NCBI GenBank assembly: GCA_029240105.1
Contig: JARBTR010000003.1
Span: 1-64,000, forward strand
DNA length: 64,000 nucleotides
Origin: Caryophanales bacterium
GTDB taxonomy: Bacteria > Bacillota > Bacilli > JARBTR01
Reading direction: 5' to 3'
A program made the translations under genes and the position numbers. The first letter of the stretch is position 1, and each line of letters opens with the position of its first letter. Positions 40,466-49,980 of the stretch are shown one piece after another. The notes beneath the pieces are model-generated. The model worked only from the letters and a program-made list of their open reading frames with translations, was not told the origin of the DNA and searched no databases.

Positions 40466-40730
40466 TTTAATTTAGGGTGAATGAGACTCTAAAACAAGGA
40501 AACGTATATGTTTCCCAGAGTCCGACCACAGGAATTTCCGCCATTTTGTCAATTAACAATATGTCATTACTGTTTGATTTAAAGATCAACATTAAACATT
40601 AACAGACACTTAATTTTAAAGGAATTTAGTCGAAAGAACTCCTGTATGAAATACAGAAAATAGTCTTATGTCAAAAGAATTGTTAAAATAGATATGAGAT
40701 AAAAATAAAATTACATTGGGGAGAACACAA

Positions 40731-41597
40731 ATGATGGTAAAACACAAAAAACTCAAGAGGCGAAGGCTACTATTAAAAGTTTTATTTATGACGCTTGGTG
40801 GTATAACAATGGGGGTAGGTCTTGAATTCTTTTTAATTCCGAACTCGATTTCAGATGGAGGCGTAGTTGGTATATCAATTATGCTTTCGCATTTACTAGG
40901 TATTCCTCTTGGGGCGCTCCTTTTTACAATAAATCTTCCGTTCTTCTATATCGGATATAAACAAATAGGCAAAACATTTGCTCTATCTTCACTCTACTCT
41001 GTGGCAATCTTTTCAATAACAGCTACCCTATTTCATCATTATAAAGAGTTTACAGCGGATCCGTTACTTGCTTCTGTTTTTGGTGGAATTCTACTTGGGA
41101 TTGGAATAGGAATAGTGATTAGAGAAGGGGGATCCACTGATGGAGCTGAGATTATGGCCATTTTATTTTCAAAAAAATCCGCCTTTTCTGTCGGTGAATT
41201 TATTATGTTCATAAACTTTTTTATTCTTGGAAGTGCAGGTTTTGTGTTTGGTTGGGATAAGGCAATGTATTCACTCATAACTTATTTTATAGCATTTAAG
41301 GTTATTGATATTGTAATCGTTGGACTAGATGAATCAAAATCAGCAATGATCATTAGTGATTTACCAGAAGAGATAGGTGCAGCAATTCGAGATCGACTCG
41401 GTCGTGGTGTAACATATCTCAACGGAACTGGTGGGTACACGCATGAGCAAAAAAAAGTTATATATTGTGTAGTAACTCGTCTTGAGGAGGCGAAATTGCA
41501 ATCTATTGTAGATGATATTGATGAAAACGCGTTTCTTGCAATTGCAAATGTTGCAGAGGTTCGTGGTGGAAGATTCAAAAAGAAAGATATTCATTAG
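40731..41597 (+). CDS. YitT family membrane protein (DUF161/DUF2179)
   Basis: Integral membrane protein of 288 residues with about five to six hydrophobic segments in the first 200 residues (YitT_membrane region) and a soluble C-terminal DUF2179 domain (about 205-285; L-G-R-G-V-T-Y-L-N-G-T-G-G-Y). B. subtilis has several paralogues (YitT, YpjC, YqfU, YvjA, YdeO) and I cannot say which this is. Function is unknown. ATG 40731 has GGGGAGA upstream. It lies exactly at the junction between right-arm and left-arm blocks. Confidence 0.9.
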   Translation: MMVKHKKLKRRRLLLKVLFMTLGGITMGVGLEFFLIPNSISDGGVVGISIMLSHLLGIPLGALLFTINLPFFYIGYKQIGKTFALSSLYSVAIFSITATLFHHYKEFTADPLLASVFGGILLGIGIGIVIREGGSTDGAEIMAILFSKKSAFSVGEFIMFINFFILGSAGFVFGWDKAMYSLITYFIAFKVIDIVIVGLDESKSAMIISDLPEEIGAAIRDRLGRGVTYLNGTGGYTHEQKKVIYCVVTRLEEAKLQSIVDDIDENAFLAIANVAEVRGGRFKKKDIH

Positions 41598-41608
41598 ATG
41601 ATATTACA

Positions 41609-41645
41609 AAAAAACGGCTTTGGAAAAAAGTCCAGATCCGTTTTT
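41609..41645. terminator. convergent terminator between YitT gene and pbpG
   Basis: AAAAACGG / CCGTTTTT outer stem with a partly paired interior; A- and T-runs on both sides allow use from both strands. Confidence 0.7.
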
Positions 41646-41692
41646 AAATGAATTGTTTCAGTTCTATGCTTCAAATGACACAAACAAACAGA

Positions 41693-43753
41693 TTAATGAA
41701 AAATTTTCAAAATGGGATTTAGCCATTTCTTCTGTTTTTTTATTTTTTTCGTTTGTTCTTTAGTAGAGTTTTTAGAGGAGCCTCCATGTAAGTAACATGT
41801 TTCTTTAGGTTCTGTGCCTTTTACGTAATATGTCTTAATTTTATTTGGGCAAGTTTCTGATGCTAATAAACCGGTCTCGGGATCCATATCTACTGCAACT
41901 ACATTTTTGGGCACGTCCATTTTACTAACCGGTACGGAAGCCAAATTATTTTCCATTACTGCAGCCCAAATGTTTCTTGCATACTTTTGTTCATTCCAAA
42001 GCTCCAATTTTTGATTAGAATCATATCCAACCCAAACCCCCGTTGTTAGTGTAGGAGTAAATCCAATCATCCAGCTATCAGTGGATGTAGTGCCAGATTT
42101 CGCGGCATAATCATGTGATAATCTATCTGCAATTGAGGCACCAGTTACGGAAGTATATCCATTTAATCTTTTATCAAATATTCCCTTCAACAACTGTGCC
42201 ATTACAAATGTTGCATCTTTCTTTAAAATTTGGCTACTCTGTTTTTTTCTTTCATATAAAACATTCCCTTTACAATCTGTTATTACTGTAATAAACGAAG
42301 GGCTGACCTTTTTTCCTGAATTAGCAAAGTAGTTAAAGGCATTTGTCATTTCTATTGGGCGGACCGCAGATGTACCCAATGCTGCTGAGGGGACAGACTC
42401 AGTTTTTGAAGTAATTCCAAACTTTTGAGCTATAGAAGGAAGCTCATCAGTTCCTAAAAAAAGGCAGGTCTTAACAGCAAAAATGTTATCAGATAGCGCT
42501 AATGCCTGAGCGAGTGTAATGCTTTTGTCTGCATAAATATTATTATAATTATGGGGGCTATACTCCCTACGACCATTATCGTAAGTAAAGGTTGTTGCTT
42601 CGCTCCTCATTGACGTAGAAGGGGTAAAGCCTTTTTCAAGTGCTGCATAATAAAGAATAGGTTTAAATGTCGATCCTGGCTGTCGAAGACTTTGTGTTGC
42701 CCTGTTAAATGGTGACTTTGAATAGTCCCTTCCTCCCACTAGAGCCTTTACCTCTCCATTTTTTGGATTCATTGAAATAACAGCTGTTTGTAGGGAAGAT
42801 TCAGCAGGAAGAACATTTTTAATTGCAACTTCAACATTCTTTTGAGCTTCTATGTTTAAAGAAGTGTATATTCGTAACCCTCCGTTTTTTATTGACAGCT
42901 CCTTGTCTTTTAGAATCTTTTGAACTTCTTTTTTGGCTTCATCTAAAAAGTAAGGGGCAATTGTGTGATAGATAGAATTGTTATTCCCAAAAAAGGTTAG
43001 CTTTTCAGATAGTGCACGATCATGTTCCGTTTTTGTAATTTTTTTTGTATTTAATAAAGAGGACAAAATGACAGTTTGCCTACTCTTTGCGTTTTCTAAA
43101 GAAAGAAGAGGTGAATAGACGCTTGGGCCTTTTGGAACACCTGCAAGTAATGCAGCCTCTGCTAAGTCTAAATCCTTAGCATTTTTATTAAAATAGAACT
43201 GGCTAGCTGCTTCAACTCCATACATACCGTGGCCAAAGTAAATAGTATTCAAATAACCTTCTAAAATCTCATCCTTTGAATAGTTTGCTTCAATTCTCAG
43301 TGCGTAAAATGCTTCTTTTAACTTTCGCTCTAGCGTTTTCTCTTTTCCTAAAAATAGATTACGAGCATATTGCTGTGAAATAGTACTTGCACCCTGTACT
43401 TTTTCTCCTGCTTTTAAATCTGCAATTAGTGCTCCACCAATTCGCTTAAAATCTAAACCATTATGTTCGAAAAAACTTCTATCTTCTATAGAAAGTATAG
43501 CATCTATAAATAAGGGAGAGATTTGATCTAATCGTACCCAAAATCTTTTTTGACCATGGGAAACTTCACCAATCACCTGACCACTGTCGTCATAATATAA
43601 AGTAGTTTGATTGACTGTTAAATTAGGTGCGCCTGCTAACTTTGCAAAAATACCGACAGAAGAAATACTAAATACTGAAATAATAGATAGAATACAAAGA
43701 AGTGTAAAAAATTTTAATGGAATACTTCTTTTTTTAACTCGCAACCCAATCAC
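41693..43753 (-). CDS. pbpG: class A penicillin-binding protein (PbpG type)
   Basis: Bifunctional peptidoglycan synthase, 686 residues. After a transmembrane anchor (about 13-38) comes a GT51 glycosyltransferase with catalytic E90 in E-D-R-S-F-F-E-H and Q-G-A-S-T-I-S-Q-Q (120-128). The transpeptidase has S361-T-F-K, S421-D-N and K552-S-G-T. Length and position near ywiB, clsB and rpoE match B. subtilis PbpG, a forespore protein used for germ-cell-wall synthesis. It runs opposite to replication-aligned neighbours and is divergent from ywiB. Confidence 0.92.
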   Translation of the reverse strand: MIGLRVKKRSIPLKFFTLLCILSIISVFSISSVGIFAKLAGAPNLTVNQTTLYYDDSGQVIGEVSHGQKRFWVRLDQISPLFIDAILSIEDRSFFEHNGLDFKRIGGALIADLKAGEKVQGASTISQQYARNLFLGKEKTLERKLKEAFYALRIEANYSKDEILEGYLNTIYFGHGMYGVEAASQFYFNKNAKDLDLAEAALLAGVPKGPSVYSPLLSLENAKSRQTVILSSLLNTKKITKTEHDRALSEKLTFFGNNNSIYHTIAPYFLDEAKKEVQKILKDKELSIKNGGLRIYTSLNIEAQKNVEVAIKNVLPAESSLQTAVISMNPKNGEVKALVGGRDYSKSPFNRATQSLRQPGSTFKPILYYAALEKGFTPSTSMRSEATTFTYDNGRREYSPHNYNNIYADKSITLAQALALSDNIFAVKTCLFLGTDELPSIAQKFGITSKTESVPSAALGTSAVRPIEMTNAFNYFANSGKKVSPSFITVITDCKGNVLYERKKQSSQILKKDATFVMAQLLKGIFDKRLNGYTSVTGASIADRLSHDYAAKSGTTSTDSWMIGFTPTLTTGVWVGYDSNQKLELWNEQKYARNIWAAVMENNLASVPVSKMDVPKNVVAVDMDPETGLLASETCPNKIKTYYVKGTEPKETCYLHGGSSKNSTKEQTKKIKKQKKWLNPILKIFH

Positions 43754-43962
43754 CTACTTGCATGTTTCTTCTAGTATTTAATTATTTAATATTTTTTAAA
43801 CATAGTCTTTGATAAAAGAGTATTGTCGTCCTTTTAATAATTGTTACACGGCAAATTTCTTTAAAAGCATGATGTTTCCTAAACAGAATTAGACTTAATG
43901 TTTAGGATGATTTACAATTACTCTTAAAATTAAAAAAAGAAAGATAGTACATAATAGAGAAT

Positions 43963-44370
43963 ATGGCAAAAATCAGCTTACAAACAAAGATTCACTTGAA
44001 CAAAGAACCAGAAATATTTGAATTAATAGTTTTTGGTGAAGTTGTCCCAAAGGGAAACTCAATTTATTTTCGGTACCTAGAACAAACACCAGAAGGTGAA
44101 ATAAAAAACATAGTGAAATTCGATGGTAAAAACGTTTCAGTCATCAGAACTGGGGCTGTAAAAATGAGACAGAATTTCATTAAGGGTTTAGAAACAACTT
44201 GTCTATTTGAAAGCCCAATGGGGACCATTCACTTGCAAATGAAGACAAATTCAATAAGTTATCTATATAACGAAAATAAAAAAGAGTATGTACTTAAATT
44301 TATTTATTTTCTTTCTGCTCAATTTGAACAAATTGGTATGTATGAAATAACTCTAACTGCAGCGTTATAG
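43963..44370 (+). CDS. ywiB: DUF1934 protein YwiB
   Basis: Conserved 135-residue protein of the YwiB/DUF1934 family, a calycin-like beta-barrel of unknown function. The sequence shows alternating beta-strand patterns with the F-D-G-K-N and M-R-Q-N-F blocks and G-x-M-x-x-x-T near the middle. In B. subtilis it precedes argS, which is missing here; the convergent clsB gene follows after 11 bases. Confidence 0.88.
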   Translation: MAKISLQTKIHLNKEPEIFELIVFGEVVPKGNSIYFRYLEQTPEGEIKNIVKFDGKNVSVIRTGAVKMRQNFIKGLETTCLFESPMGTIHLQMKTNSISYLYNENKKEYVLKFIYFLSAQFEQIGMYEITLTAAL

Positions 44371-44381
44371 CGGAAAAGGTC

Positions 44382-45536
44382 TTACATATAATTGGATAAT
44401 CCTTTCGCAAGTAAAATTTTTGTTTTTGTAGATACGCTTAAATGAGAAAACTTTTCTGAATGTAATAAATCTGAATCCATAATATCTTCTTGGAATTTTT
44501 TTTGTAAAAATTCTACCGTGGATGGATTTATAAATTTGCAATTTATTTCTTCATTGAGAAGAAAACTTCTTTTATTAAAATTAAACGTACCTATTTCAAC
44601 AAATAAAGAATCAACACTTAAGAACTTTGAATGATAGAAACCATTTTTGTATTGATAAACGGAAGCCCCGTTCGATATCAACTTTGATAAATAAGGGATT
44701 GATGCTTCCCAACAAAGTAGATGATCTTGTAAATAAGGGACAAGAACCTCTATTTGAACTCCACGATTTAAAGCAGATAATAGAGAATTAAAAACACTTT
44801 CAGTCGGAAAAAAGTAAGGCGTACCAATTGAAATTTTTTTATTCGCGGAGCCAAAGTAAGCAAGAAATTGTTTTTCCATGGAGCCGTTGTCATAGGGTAT
44901 TAATTGAATATCTCCAGTTAGTTTCTGATTGTTTTCGAATGATGAGGTTTTACCATTCCATATATCATTAAATTCACGCACAAAATCTTTTCCAATATCG
45001 CCAGAAATTTTCAAATGATAATCCCGCCATGGGGTTAATTTTGGGTGTTCGTCTACATATTCCTTCCCAACGTTCAATCCGCCAATATAGCAGTTATATC
45101 CGTCAATCACAGCAATCTTTTGATGATTTCGAATGAGTATAGATTGAAAAATATGAGGAAATTTTGGTGCATAGCTGAACCGTACTTCGCCGCCAGCTTT
45201 CTTTAAACTTTTTATCCATTTTCGGTTTATAAAGAAACTTCCAAACCAATCCAGCATCAATTTGACTTTAATTCCGTTCTCAGCCTTGTCTATTAAAAGA
45301 CGCATAAATTCTTCGCTAAGCCAGTCACGCTTTACTATATAAAAATGAATCAGTATCTCGGATTGAGCATTTTGAATATCACGAAAAAATTCTTCAAAAA
45401 GTTTTTTTCCTTCGACATAAAATTGATAGTCTCCGAAGCGAAAGGGATAATTTCGATTGTGTAGGGGTCTTTTTGCAATTTTCAAATCATAAAAGAACCA
45501 TGCAATTAATAAAGCAATTAGAAGAAAAATAATCAT
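44382..45536 (-). CDS. clsB: cardiolipin synthase / phospholipase D family (ClsB, YwjE)
   Basis: PLD-superfamily phospholipid synthase of 384 residues. One N-terminal transmembrane helix (about 2-18) is followed by two HKD motifs: H138-x-K140-x4-D145 and H302-x-K304-x4-D309. B. subtilis ClsB (YwjE, 398 residues) lies just upstream of rpoE, as here. The single N-terminal helix distinguishes it from the longer ClsA and YwiE, which have two. Confidence 0.9.
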   Translation of the reverse strand: MIIFLLIALLIAWFFYDLKIAKRPLHNRNYPFRFGDYQFYVEGKKLFEEFFRDIQNAQSEILIHFYIVKRDWLSEEFMRLLIDKAENGIKVKLMLDWFGSFFINRKWIKSLKKAGGEVRFSYAPKFPHIFQSILIRNHQKIAVIDGYNCYIGGLNVGKEYVDEHPKLTPWRDYHLKISGDIGKDFVREFNDIWNGKTSSFENNQKLTGDIQLIPYDNGSMEKQFLAYFGSANKKISIGTPYFFPTESVFNSLLSALNRGVQIEVLVPYLQDHLLCWEASIPYLSKLISNGASVYQYKNGFYHSKFLSVDSLFVEIGTFNFNKRSFLLNEEINCKFINPSTVEFLQKKFQEDIMDSDLLHSEKFSHLSVSTKTKILLAKGLSNYM

Positions 45537-46070
45537 GAATAACTCTCTTTCATAAAAAATTTTTGTATGTTATCAAGGATAGGTTAAAAAAATATAAAGA
45601 GCGCATTCTCACTCGCATTTATAACCATAAAATTGAACACATAAATACAATAACAATCTAAAAGTGACTCATTTCGTTATTTTGCTCAGTTTTTTTGTAT
45701 GTATTCCGCAGAAGGGGCTGCTGATGAAAACAAACTTAGGTTATAAAAAACAGTAAAAAAATAACGTAGTATAAAATTTTTAAATATTTTAAAGAAAGAA
45801 ATTTAAACAAAAATAAAAATGAACAAGGGTTTAACTATTTTAAAAAGAGAAAGAATGAGTATCTTATGTAAAAAGGATGTATAATCAGATTTAATTTCAT
45901 CCTGAAATGAAGATATTATTAAGACATTTAAATGGTAGATTTGTGAAAATAACAGAAATAATATTATAGAATTGACAAGAACACCAATCTTATAGAAAAT
46001 AGAATGGTTATATGGTTACCATGATGGTGACAATGGATATACGATTTCAGTTTAGAAAGGAAGTTTTAAT
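45537..46070. other. 534-base gene-free divergent region clsB / rpoE
   Basis: No coding frame or RNA gene can be supported. TTGACA (45972-45977) followed after 17 bases by GAAAAT is a possible rpoE promoter, and a TATAAT lies at about 45881. The acdA and other ywj genes that sit next to rpoE in B. subtilis are absent. Confidence 0.5.
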
Positions 46071-46655
46071 ATGGGTGTAAATACGTTATCAAAAGAACAA
46101 CTAGCTGAAATGTCACTTGTTGAAATTGCGTATGAAATTTTGTTAGAAGGCAAGCAGGCAATTGAATTTAAAGGGTTAGTAGGAGAGATTGCTAAATTAC
46201 TCAACTTAAACGAAGAACAAGTTAAAGCAAAAATCGCTCAATTTTACACAGACTTAAATGTTGACGGCCGTTTTACATGTGTTTCAGGAAATCTTTGGGG
46301 ACTAAAAAATTGGTACCCTGTTGAACATAGTATTGAAGAATTGTCTATTGTTCCAAAGGTTAAGAAGAAAAAAGGTAAAAAGGTCATTGAGGAAGAGATT
46401 GAAGAAGGCTTTGATCCAATTGACGAGGAAGAAGATTTTGATGATTTCGCAGAGGAAGATCTTGATCTTATTGAAGAAGATGAAGAAGAAATTGATTTTG
46501 AGGAAGACGTTGAAGATGTAGAGGAAATCGTGGAAGATGTAGAAGTAGGATTCCCAGAAGACGAATTTGAAATTGAAGAAGAACCAATTGAGATTTCTCT
46601 CGAGGAAGAAGCTGAAGAAGAGCTTGAAGAACTAGATGAAGAAGATTTTGAATAA
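46071..46655 (+). CDS. rpoE: RNA polymerase delta subunit
   Basis: Delta factor, which increases transcription specificity and RNA polymerase recycling in Firmicutes. The 194-residue protein has the folded HARE-HTH domain (about 10-85), a lysine cluster (K96-K104) and then a 90-residue tail (105-194) with no lysine or arginine and mostly D and E. The polyanionic tail is the hallmark of delta and is somewhat longer than in B. subtilis (173 residues total). Confidence 0.96.
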   Translation: MGVNTLSKEQLAEMSLVEIAYEILLEGKQAIEFKGLVGEIAKLLNLNEEQVKAKIAQFYTDLNVDGRFTCVSGNLWGLKNWYPVEHSIEELSIVPKVKKKKGKKVIEEEIEEGFDPIDEEEDFDDFAEEDLDLIEEDEEEIDFEEDVEDVEEIVEDVEVGFPEDEFEIEEEPIEISLEEEAEEELEELDEEDFE

Positions 46656-46685
46656 AAAATAACATTTTTTTCTTTTGGTTTGATA

Positions 46686-46793
46686 TTGACTTCAAATTTT
46701 ACACTCTGTAAAATACATTTTGGGCACTCTTTTTATGAGTGTGTAAACTAAAAATATAATCCCCGTTTTTAAACGGGGATTTTCTTTTTTTTT
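46686..46793 (+). promoter_or_regulatory. pyrG promoter and CTP-sensing attenuator leader
   Basis: TTGACT (46686-46691), 17 bases, TAAAAT (46709-46714), then a GGGC start (46722-46725) followed by a C/U-rich stretch. A terminator hairpin (46759-46768 with 46771-46780) and a long T-run follow, ending 30 bases before pyrG. In B. subtilis the pyrG transcript starts GGGC; at low CTP extra Gs are added and pair with a C/U-rich strand to prevent termination. The same parts are present here. Confidence 0.8.
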
Positions 46794-46823
46794 AAAAGAA
46801 AAACAAATAATAAGGAGATAAAC

Positions 46824-48419
46824 ATGGCAAAGCATATTTTTGTTACAGGTGGTGTAGTTTCATCGCTGGGAAAAGGGATCACGGCAGCTTCAATCGGAAG
46901 ATTGTTAAAAAATAGAGGCTTAAAGGTAACGATGCAAAAATTTGATCCTTACTTGAATGTGGATCCAGGAACAATGAGTCCTTATCAGCATGGAGAAGTT
47001 TTCGTTACAGACGATGGAGCGGAAACAGATTTGGATTTAGGGCATTATGAACGCTTCGTAGATATAAATTTATCCGTACATGCAAGTGTAACCTCAGGGA
47101 AAATTTTTACCTCTGTTCTTCAAAAAGAACGTCGTGGGGATTATAACGGAGGAACCGTTCAAATCATTCCACATGTTACGAATGAAATAAAAGACCGTTT
47201 ATTCAGTATCGAAAAACATCAAGACGTCGATGTGGTTATTACAGAAATTGGCGGTACAGTTGGAGATTTTGAATCTCTGTCTTTTCTAGAAGCAATAAGA
47301 CAAGTGAAACGAGATATTGGAAAAGAAAATGTGCTATATGTACACTGTACACTTGTTCCATACATTAGTGCAGCGGCAGAACTAAAAACCAAACCTTCCC
47401 AACATAGTGTTAAGGAACTTCGATCTATTGGTATTCAACCAGATATATTGGTTATCCGTGCAGAAAAACCTTTAACACAAGATATGAAAGACAAATTAGC
47501 ACTTTTCTGTGATGTTGAAAAAGAGGCAGTTATCGAAGCTTTAGACGCAGATACACTGTATTCTGTTCCGTTAGCTTTCAAAGAACAAGGGTTAGACAAT
47601 CTAATTTGCAAGCATTTTGGTATTCAAACTCTAGAAGCAAATATGACGGAATGGAAAAAATTAGTGGATAAAGTAAGAGGTTTATCCAAGAAAACGAAAA
47701 TTGGACTTGTTGGAAAATATGTCGAATTAAAAGACGCCTATATTTCTGTTTCAGAAGCTTTAAAACATGCAGGATATTCATTTGATGCTGAAATTGAAAT
47801 AAAATGGATTAATTCAGAACATGTAACTAAAGAAAACGTAGAAGAACTTCTGGCTGATGTGGACGGTATACTTGTTCCTGGTGGTTTTGGTGATCGAGGA
47901 ATTGAGGGTAAAATCTGTGCAGTTCAATATGCTCGACTTAATAAAAAACCATTCTTAGGAATTTGTTTAGGAATGCAAATGGCCTCAATTGAGTTTGCTC
48001 GTAATGTACTTGGTTTAGAAGGTGCACATTCATCAGAATTTAATCCAGAAACGGAACATCCGATTATTGCCTTGCTACCAGATCAAGTAAACGTAACTGA
48101 TTTAGGTGGAACGCTTCGCCTTGGTTTATACCCATGCCACTTAGTTGAGGGAACGAAAGCAAGGGCTGCGTATGGTCAAGAAATTGTAAAAGAGCGCCAT
48201 AGACATCGTTATGAGTTTAATAATGCATATCGCGCTCAAATGGAAGAGGCAGGATTTATTTTCTCAGGAACAAGTTTAGATGGTCGCCTAGTGGAAATTA
48301 TTGAATTAGCGGATCACCCTTGGTTTGTTGCTTGTCAATTCCACCCAGAATTTGTTTCACGTCCACAACGCCCACAACCGTTATTTAGAGACTTTGTGAA
48401 AGCGTCATTGGGTGAATAG
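46824..48419 (+). CDS. pyrG: CTP synthase
   Basis: Amidates UTP to CTP with glutamine-derived ammonia. The 531-residue protein has an N-terminal amidoligase with the P-loop [10 protein letters not shown] (9-18) and a class I glutamine amidotransferase domain with the nucleophile in G-I-C-L-G-M-Q and the histidine and glutamate in F-H-P-E-F. SD is AAGGAG. It is preceded by the attenuator described above. Confidence 0.98.
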   Translation: MAKHIFVTGGVVSSLGKGITAASIGRLLKNRGLKVTMQKFDPYLNVDPGTMSPYQHGEVFVTDDGAETDLDLGHYERFVDINLSVHASVTSGKIFTSVLQKERRGDYNGGTVQIIPHVTNEIKDRLFSIEKHQDVDVVITEIGGTVGDFESLSFLEAIRQVKRDIGKENVLYVHCTLVPYISAAAELKTKPSQHSVKELRSIGIQPDILVIRAEKPLTQDMKDKLALFCDVEKEAVIEALDADTLYSVPLAFKEQGLDNLICKHFGIQTLEANMTEWKKLVDKVRGLSKKTKIGLVGKYVELKDAYISVSEALKHAGYSFDAEIEIKWINSEHVTKENVEELLADVDGILVPGGFGDRGIEGKICAVQYARLNKKPFLGICLGMQMASIEFARNVLGLEGAHSSEFNPETEHPIIALLPDQVNVTDLGGTLRLGLYPCHLVEGTKARAAYGQEIVKERHRHRYEFNNAYRAQMEEAGFIFSGTSLDGRLVEIIELADHPWFVACQFHPEFVSRPQRPQPLFRDFVKASLGE

Positions 48420-48442
48420 GTAAATATTATTTAAAATAGATG

Positions 48443-48471
48443 AAGCTACTCAGTTCTGAGTAGCTTTTTTG
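48443..48471 (+). terminator. pyrG terminator
   Basis: Perfect 11-bp stem AAGCTACTCAG / CTGAGTAGCTT and T-run. Confidence 0.92.
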
Positions 48472-48576
48472 TAAACATATATAATACATGGGCTGAGAAA
48501 TGACTGTTCTTCATTCATGTAGGAATAATTAGGTTAACGTGATTGATGCATTTTATTTCCCAGGAAATGACGTTTT

Positions 48577-48606
48577 TTGACATATTGTTTACTTCAAATT
48601 CATATT
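48577..48606 (+). promoter_or_regulatory. probable fbaA promoter
   Basis: TTGACA (48577-48582) with CATATT (48601-48606) 18 bases later, about 85 bases before fbaA. The -35 is perfect; the -10 matches 4 of 6. Confidence 0.4.
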
Positions 48607-48689
48607 TCTAAAGTTTTTAAAAAAAATTGATAGAATGGTAAATAATTGATATCCTAATTAAGTAATAATGAATAAATGGAGGAACTCTT

Positions 48690-49547
48690 ATGGCACAATT
48701 AGTTTCAATGAAGGAAATGTTGATTAAAGCACGAGACGGTAAATATGCAGTTGGGCAGTACAACATTAACAACCTTGAATGGACACAAGCAGTTTTGATG
48801 GCTGCCGAAGAAGAAAAAGCACCAGTAATACTTGGGGTATCTGAAGGTGCTGCTCGCTATATGGGCGGTTTCAAACTTTGCGTAGATATGACAAAAGCTT
48901 TAATGGATGAGTATAAAATTACTGTGCCAGTAGCTATTCATCTTGACCACGGATCAAGTTTTGAAAAATGTAAGGAAGCTATTGATGCAGGTTTTTCATC
49001 TGTTATGATAGATGCATCTCATCATCCTTATGAAGAAAATATCTCAATTACAAAAGCGGTAGTAGATTATGCGCATGAGCGTGGTGTATCAGTTGAAGCT
49101 GAATTAGGAACCGTTGGAGGACAAGAAGATGATGTTTCTGGTAGCATCATTTATGCAGATCCAGCAGAGTGTCTAGATCTTGTTCAAAAAACAGGTATAG
49201 ATTGTTTAGCTCCAGCTTTAGGTTCTGTTCACGGTCCATACAAAGGAGAACCTAAATTGGGTTTTACCGAAATGGAAGAGATCGGAAAAACAACAGGTTT
49301 ACCTCTTGTTCTTCATGGTGGAAGTGGCATTCCACTTCACCAAATTCAAAAAGCGATTTCCCTTGGAACAGCAAAAATCAATGTAAATACTGAAAATCAG
49401 ATTACTGGAACTGCGGCTGTTCGTGAATTTTTAGCGAATGATTCTAAAGCGTATGATCCTCGCAAATACTTAACGCCGATGCGAAACGCAATTAAAGCAA
49501 CTGTTATAGGAAAAATCCGCGACTTTGGAACGTCTAACAAAGCTTAA
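48690..49547 (+). CDS. fbaA: class II fructose-bisphosphate aldolase
   Basis: Zinc-dependent aldolase of glycolysis and gluconeogenesis. The 285-residue protein has the metal and catalytic block H-L-D-H-G-S (about 81-86), H-H-P-Y, and the C-terminal L-H-G-G-S-G-I metal-binding motif. It is monocistronic with its own SD (GGAGGAA) and terminator. The usual upstream neighbour spo0F and downstream tal, murAB and glpX are not here. Confidence 0.97.
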   Translation: MAQLVSMKEMLIKARDGKYAVGQYNINNLEWTQAVLMAAEEEKAPVILGVSEGAARYMGGFKLCVDMTKALMDEYKITVPVAIHLDHGSSFEKCKEAIDAGFSSVMIDASHHPYEENISITKAVVDYAHERGVSVEAELGTVGGQEDDVSGSIIYADPAECLDLVQKTGIDCLAPALGSVHGPYKGEPKLGFTEMEEIGKTTGLPLVLHGGSGIPLHQIQKAISLGTAKINVNTENQITGTAAVREFLANDSKAYDPRKYLTPMRNAIKATVIGKIRDFGTSNKA

Positions 49548-49563
49548 TTTTTTGTACTATAAC

Positions 49564-49597
49564 AAAAGCTACGCTTTTTAAAAAGCGTAGCTTTTTT
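49564..49597 (+). terminator. fbaA terminator
   Basis: AAAAGCTACGCTTTTT pairs with AAAAAGCGTAGCTTTT, loop-less in the DNA palindrome, then T residues. Confidence 0.92.
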
Positions 49598-49845
49598 GTA
49601 TATAATCTTTATTTTGTATTAGTAAGTTATTATCAAACTTTTCTATGAGTTGTGTATAAACTAGACTGTTTTAATTTCATTAATGATAAACTATATAACC
49701 TCCCCATTTTTCAATAAAAAACCAAAATATTTGTCAATAAACAACATGATTTTCAATTTTAAGTTTTTCTAATTCGATAAACAATTAAGTTTTCGTTGTG
49801 CTATAATCTGAAAAAGTAGTATTGTTCCGTTTAAAATTGTTTATA

Positions 49846-49883
49846 ATCTAGTAAGTACTGAAATATCTAGTAAGTACTGAAAT
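49846..49883 (+). repeat. 19-bp perfect tandem duplication in rho leader
   Basis: Two identical adjacent 19-base units beginning ATCTAGTAAG and ending TGAAAT (49846-49864 and 49865-49883), placed just after a TATAAT at 49842-49847. Confidence 0.97.
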
Positions 49884-49980
49884 TACCCTTTAAACACTAT
49901 TAACTCCTCAACAACATACCAATATTTCAAACAATAAATCCCAATTATTCAATAACATTTAAATAGAAAGAGAGTGACTT

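Larger units (their letters stand above)
49548..49980. other. fbaA-rho intergenic region
   Basis: Contains the fbaA terminator, an extended -10 element TGCTATAAT (49799-49807) and a perfect tandem repeat at 49846-49883. No coding frame. It is probably the long rho leader, since Rho is autoregulated in many bacteria. Confidence 0.55.

Noticed and set aside
46321..46521. Lys/Leu/Arg-rich frame inside rpoE
   Set aside because: It is the out-of-frame reading of the repetitive GAA/GAT codons of the delta acidic tail.
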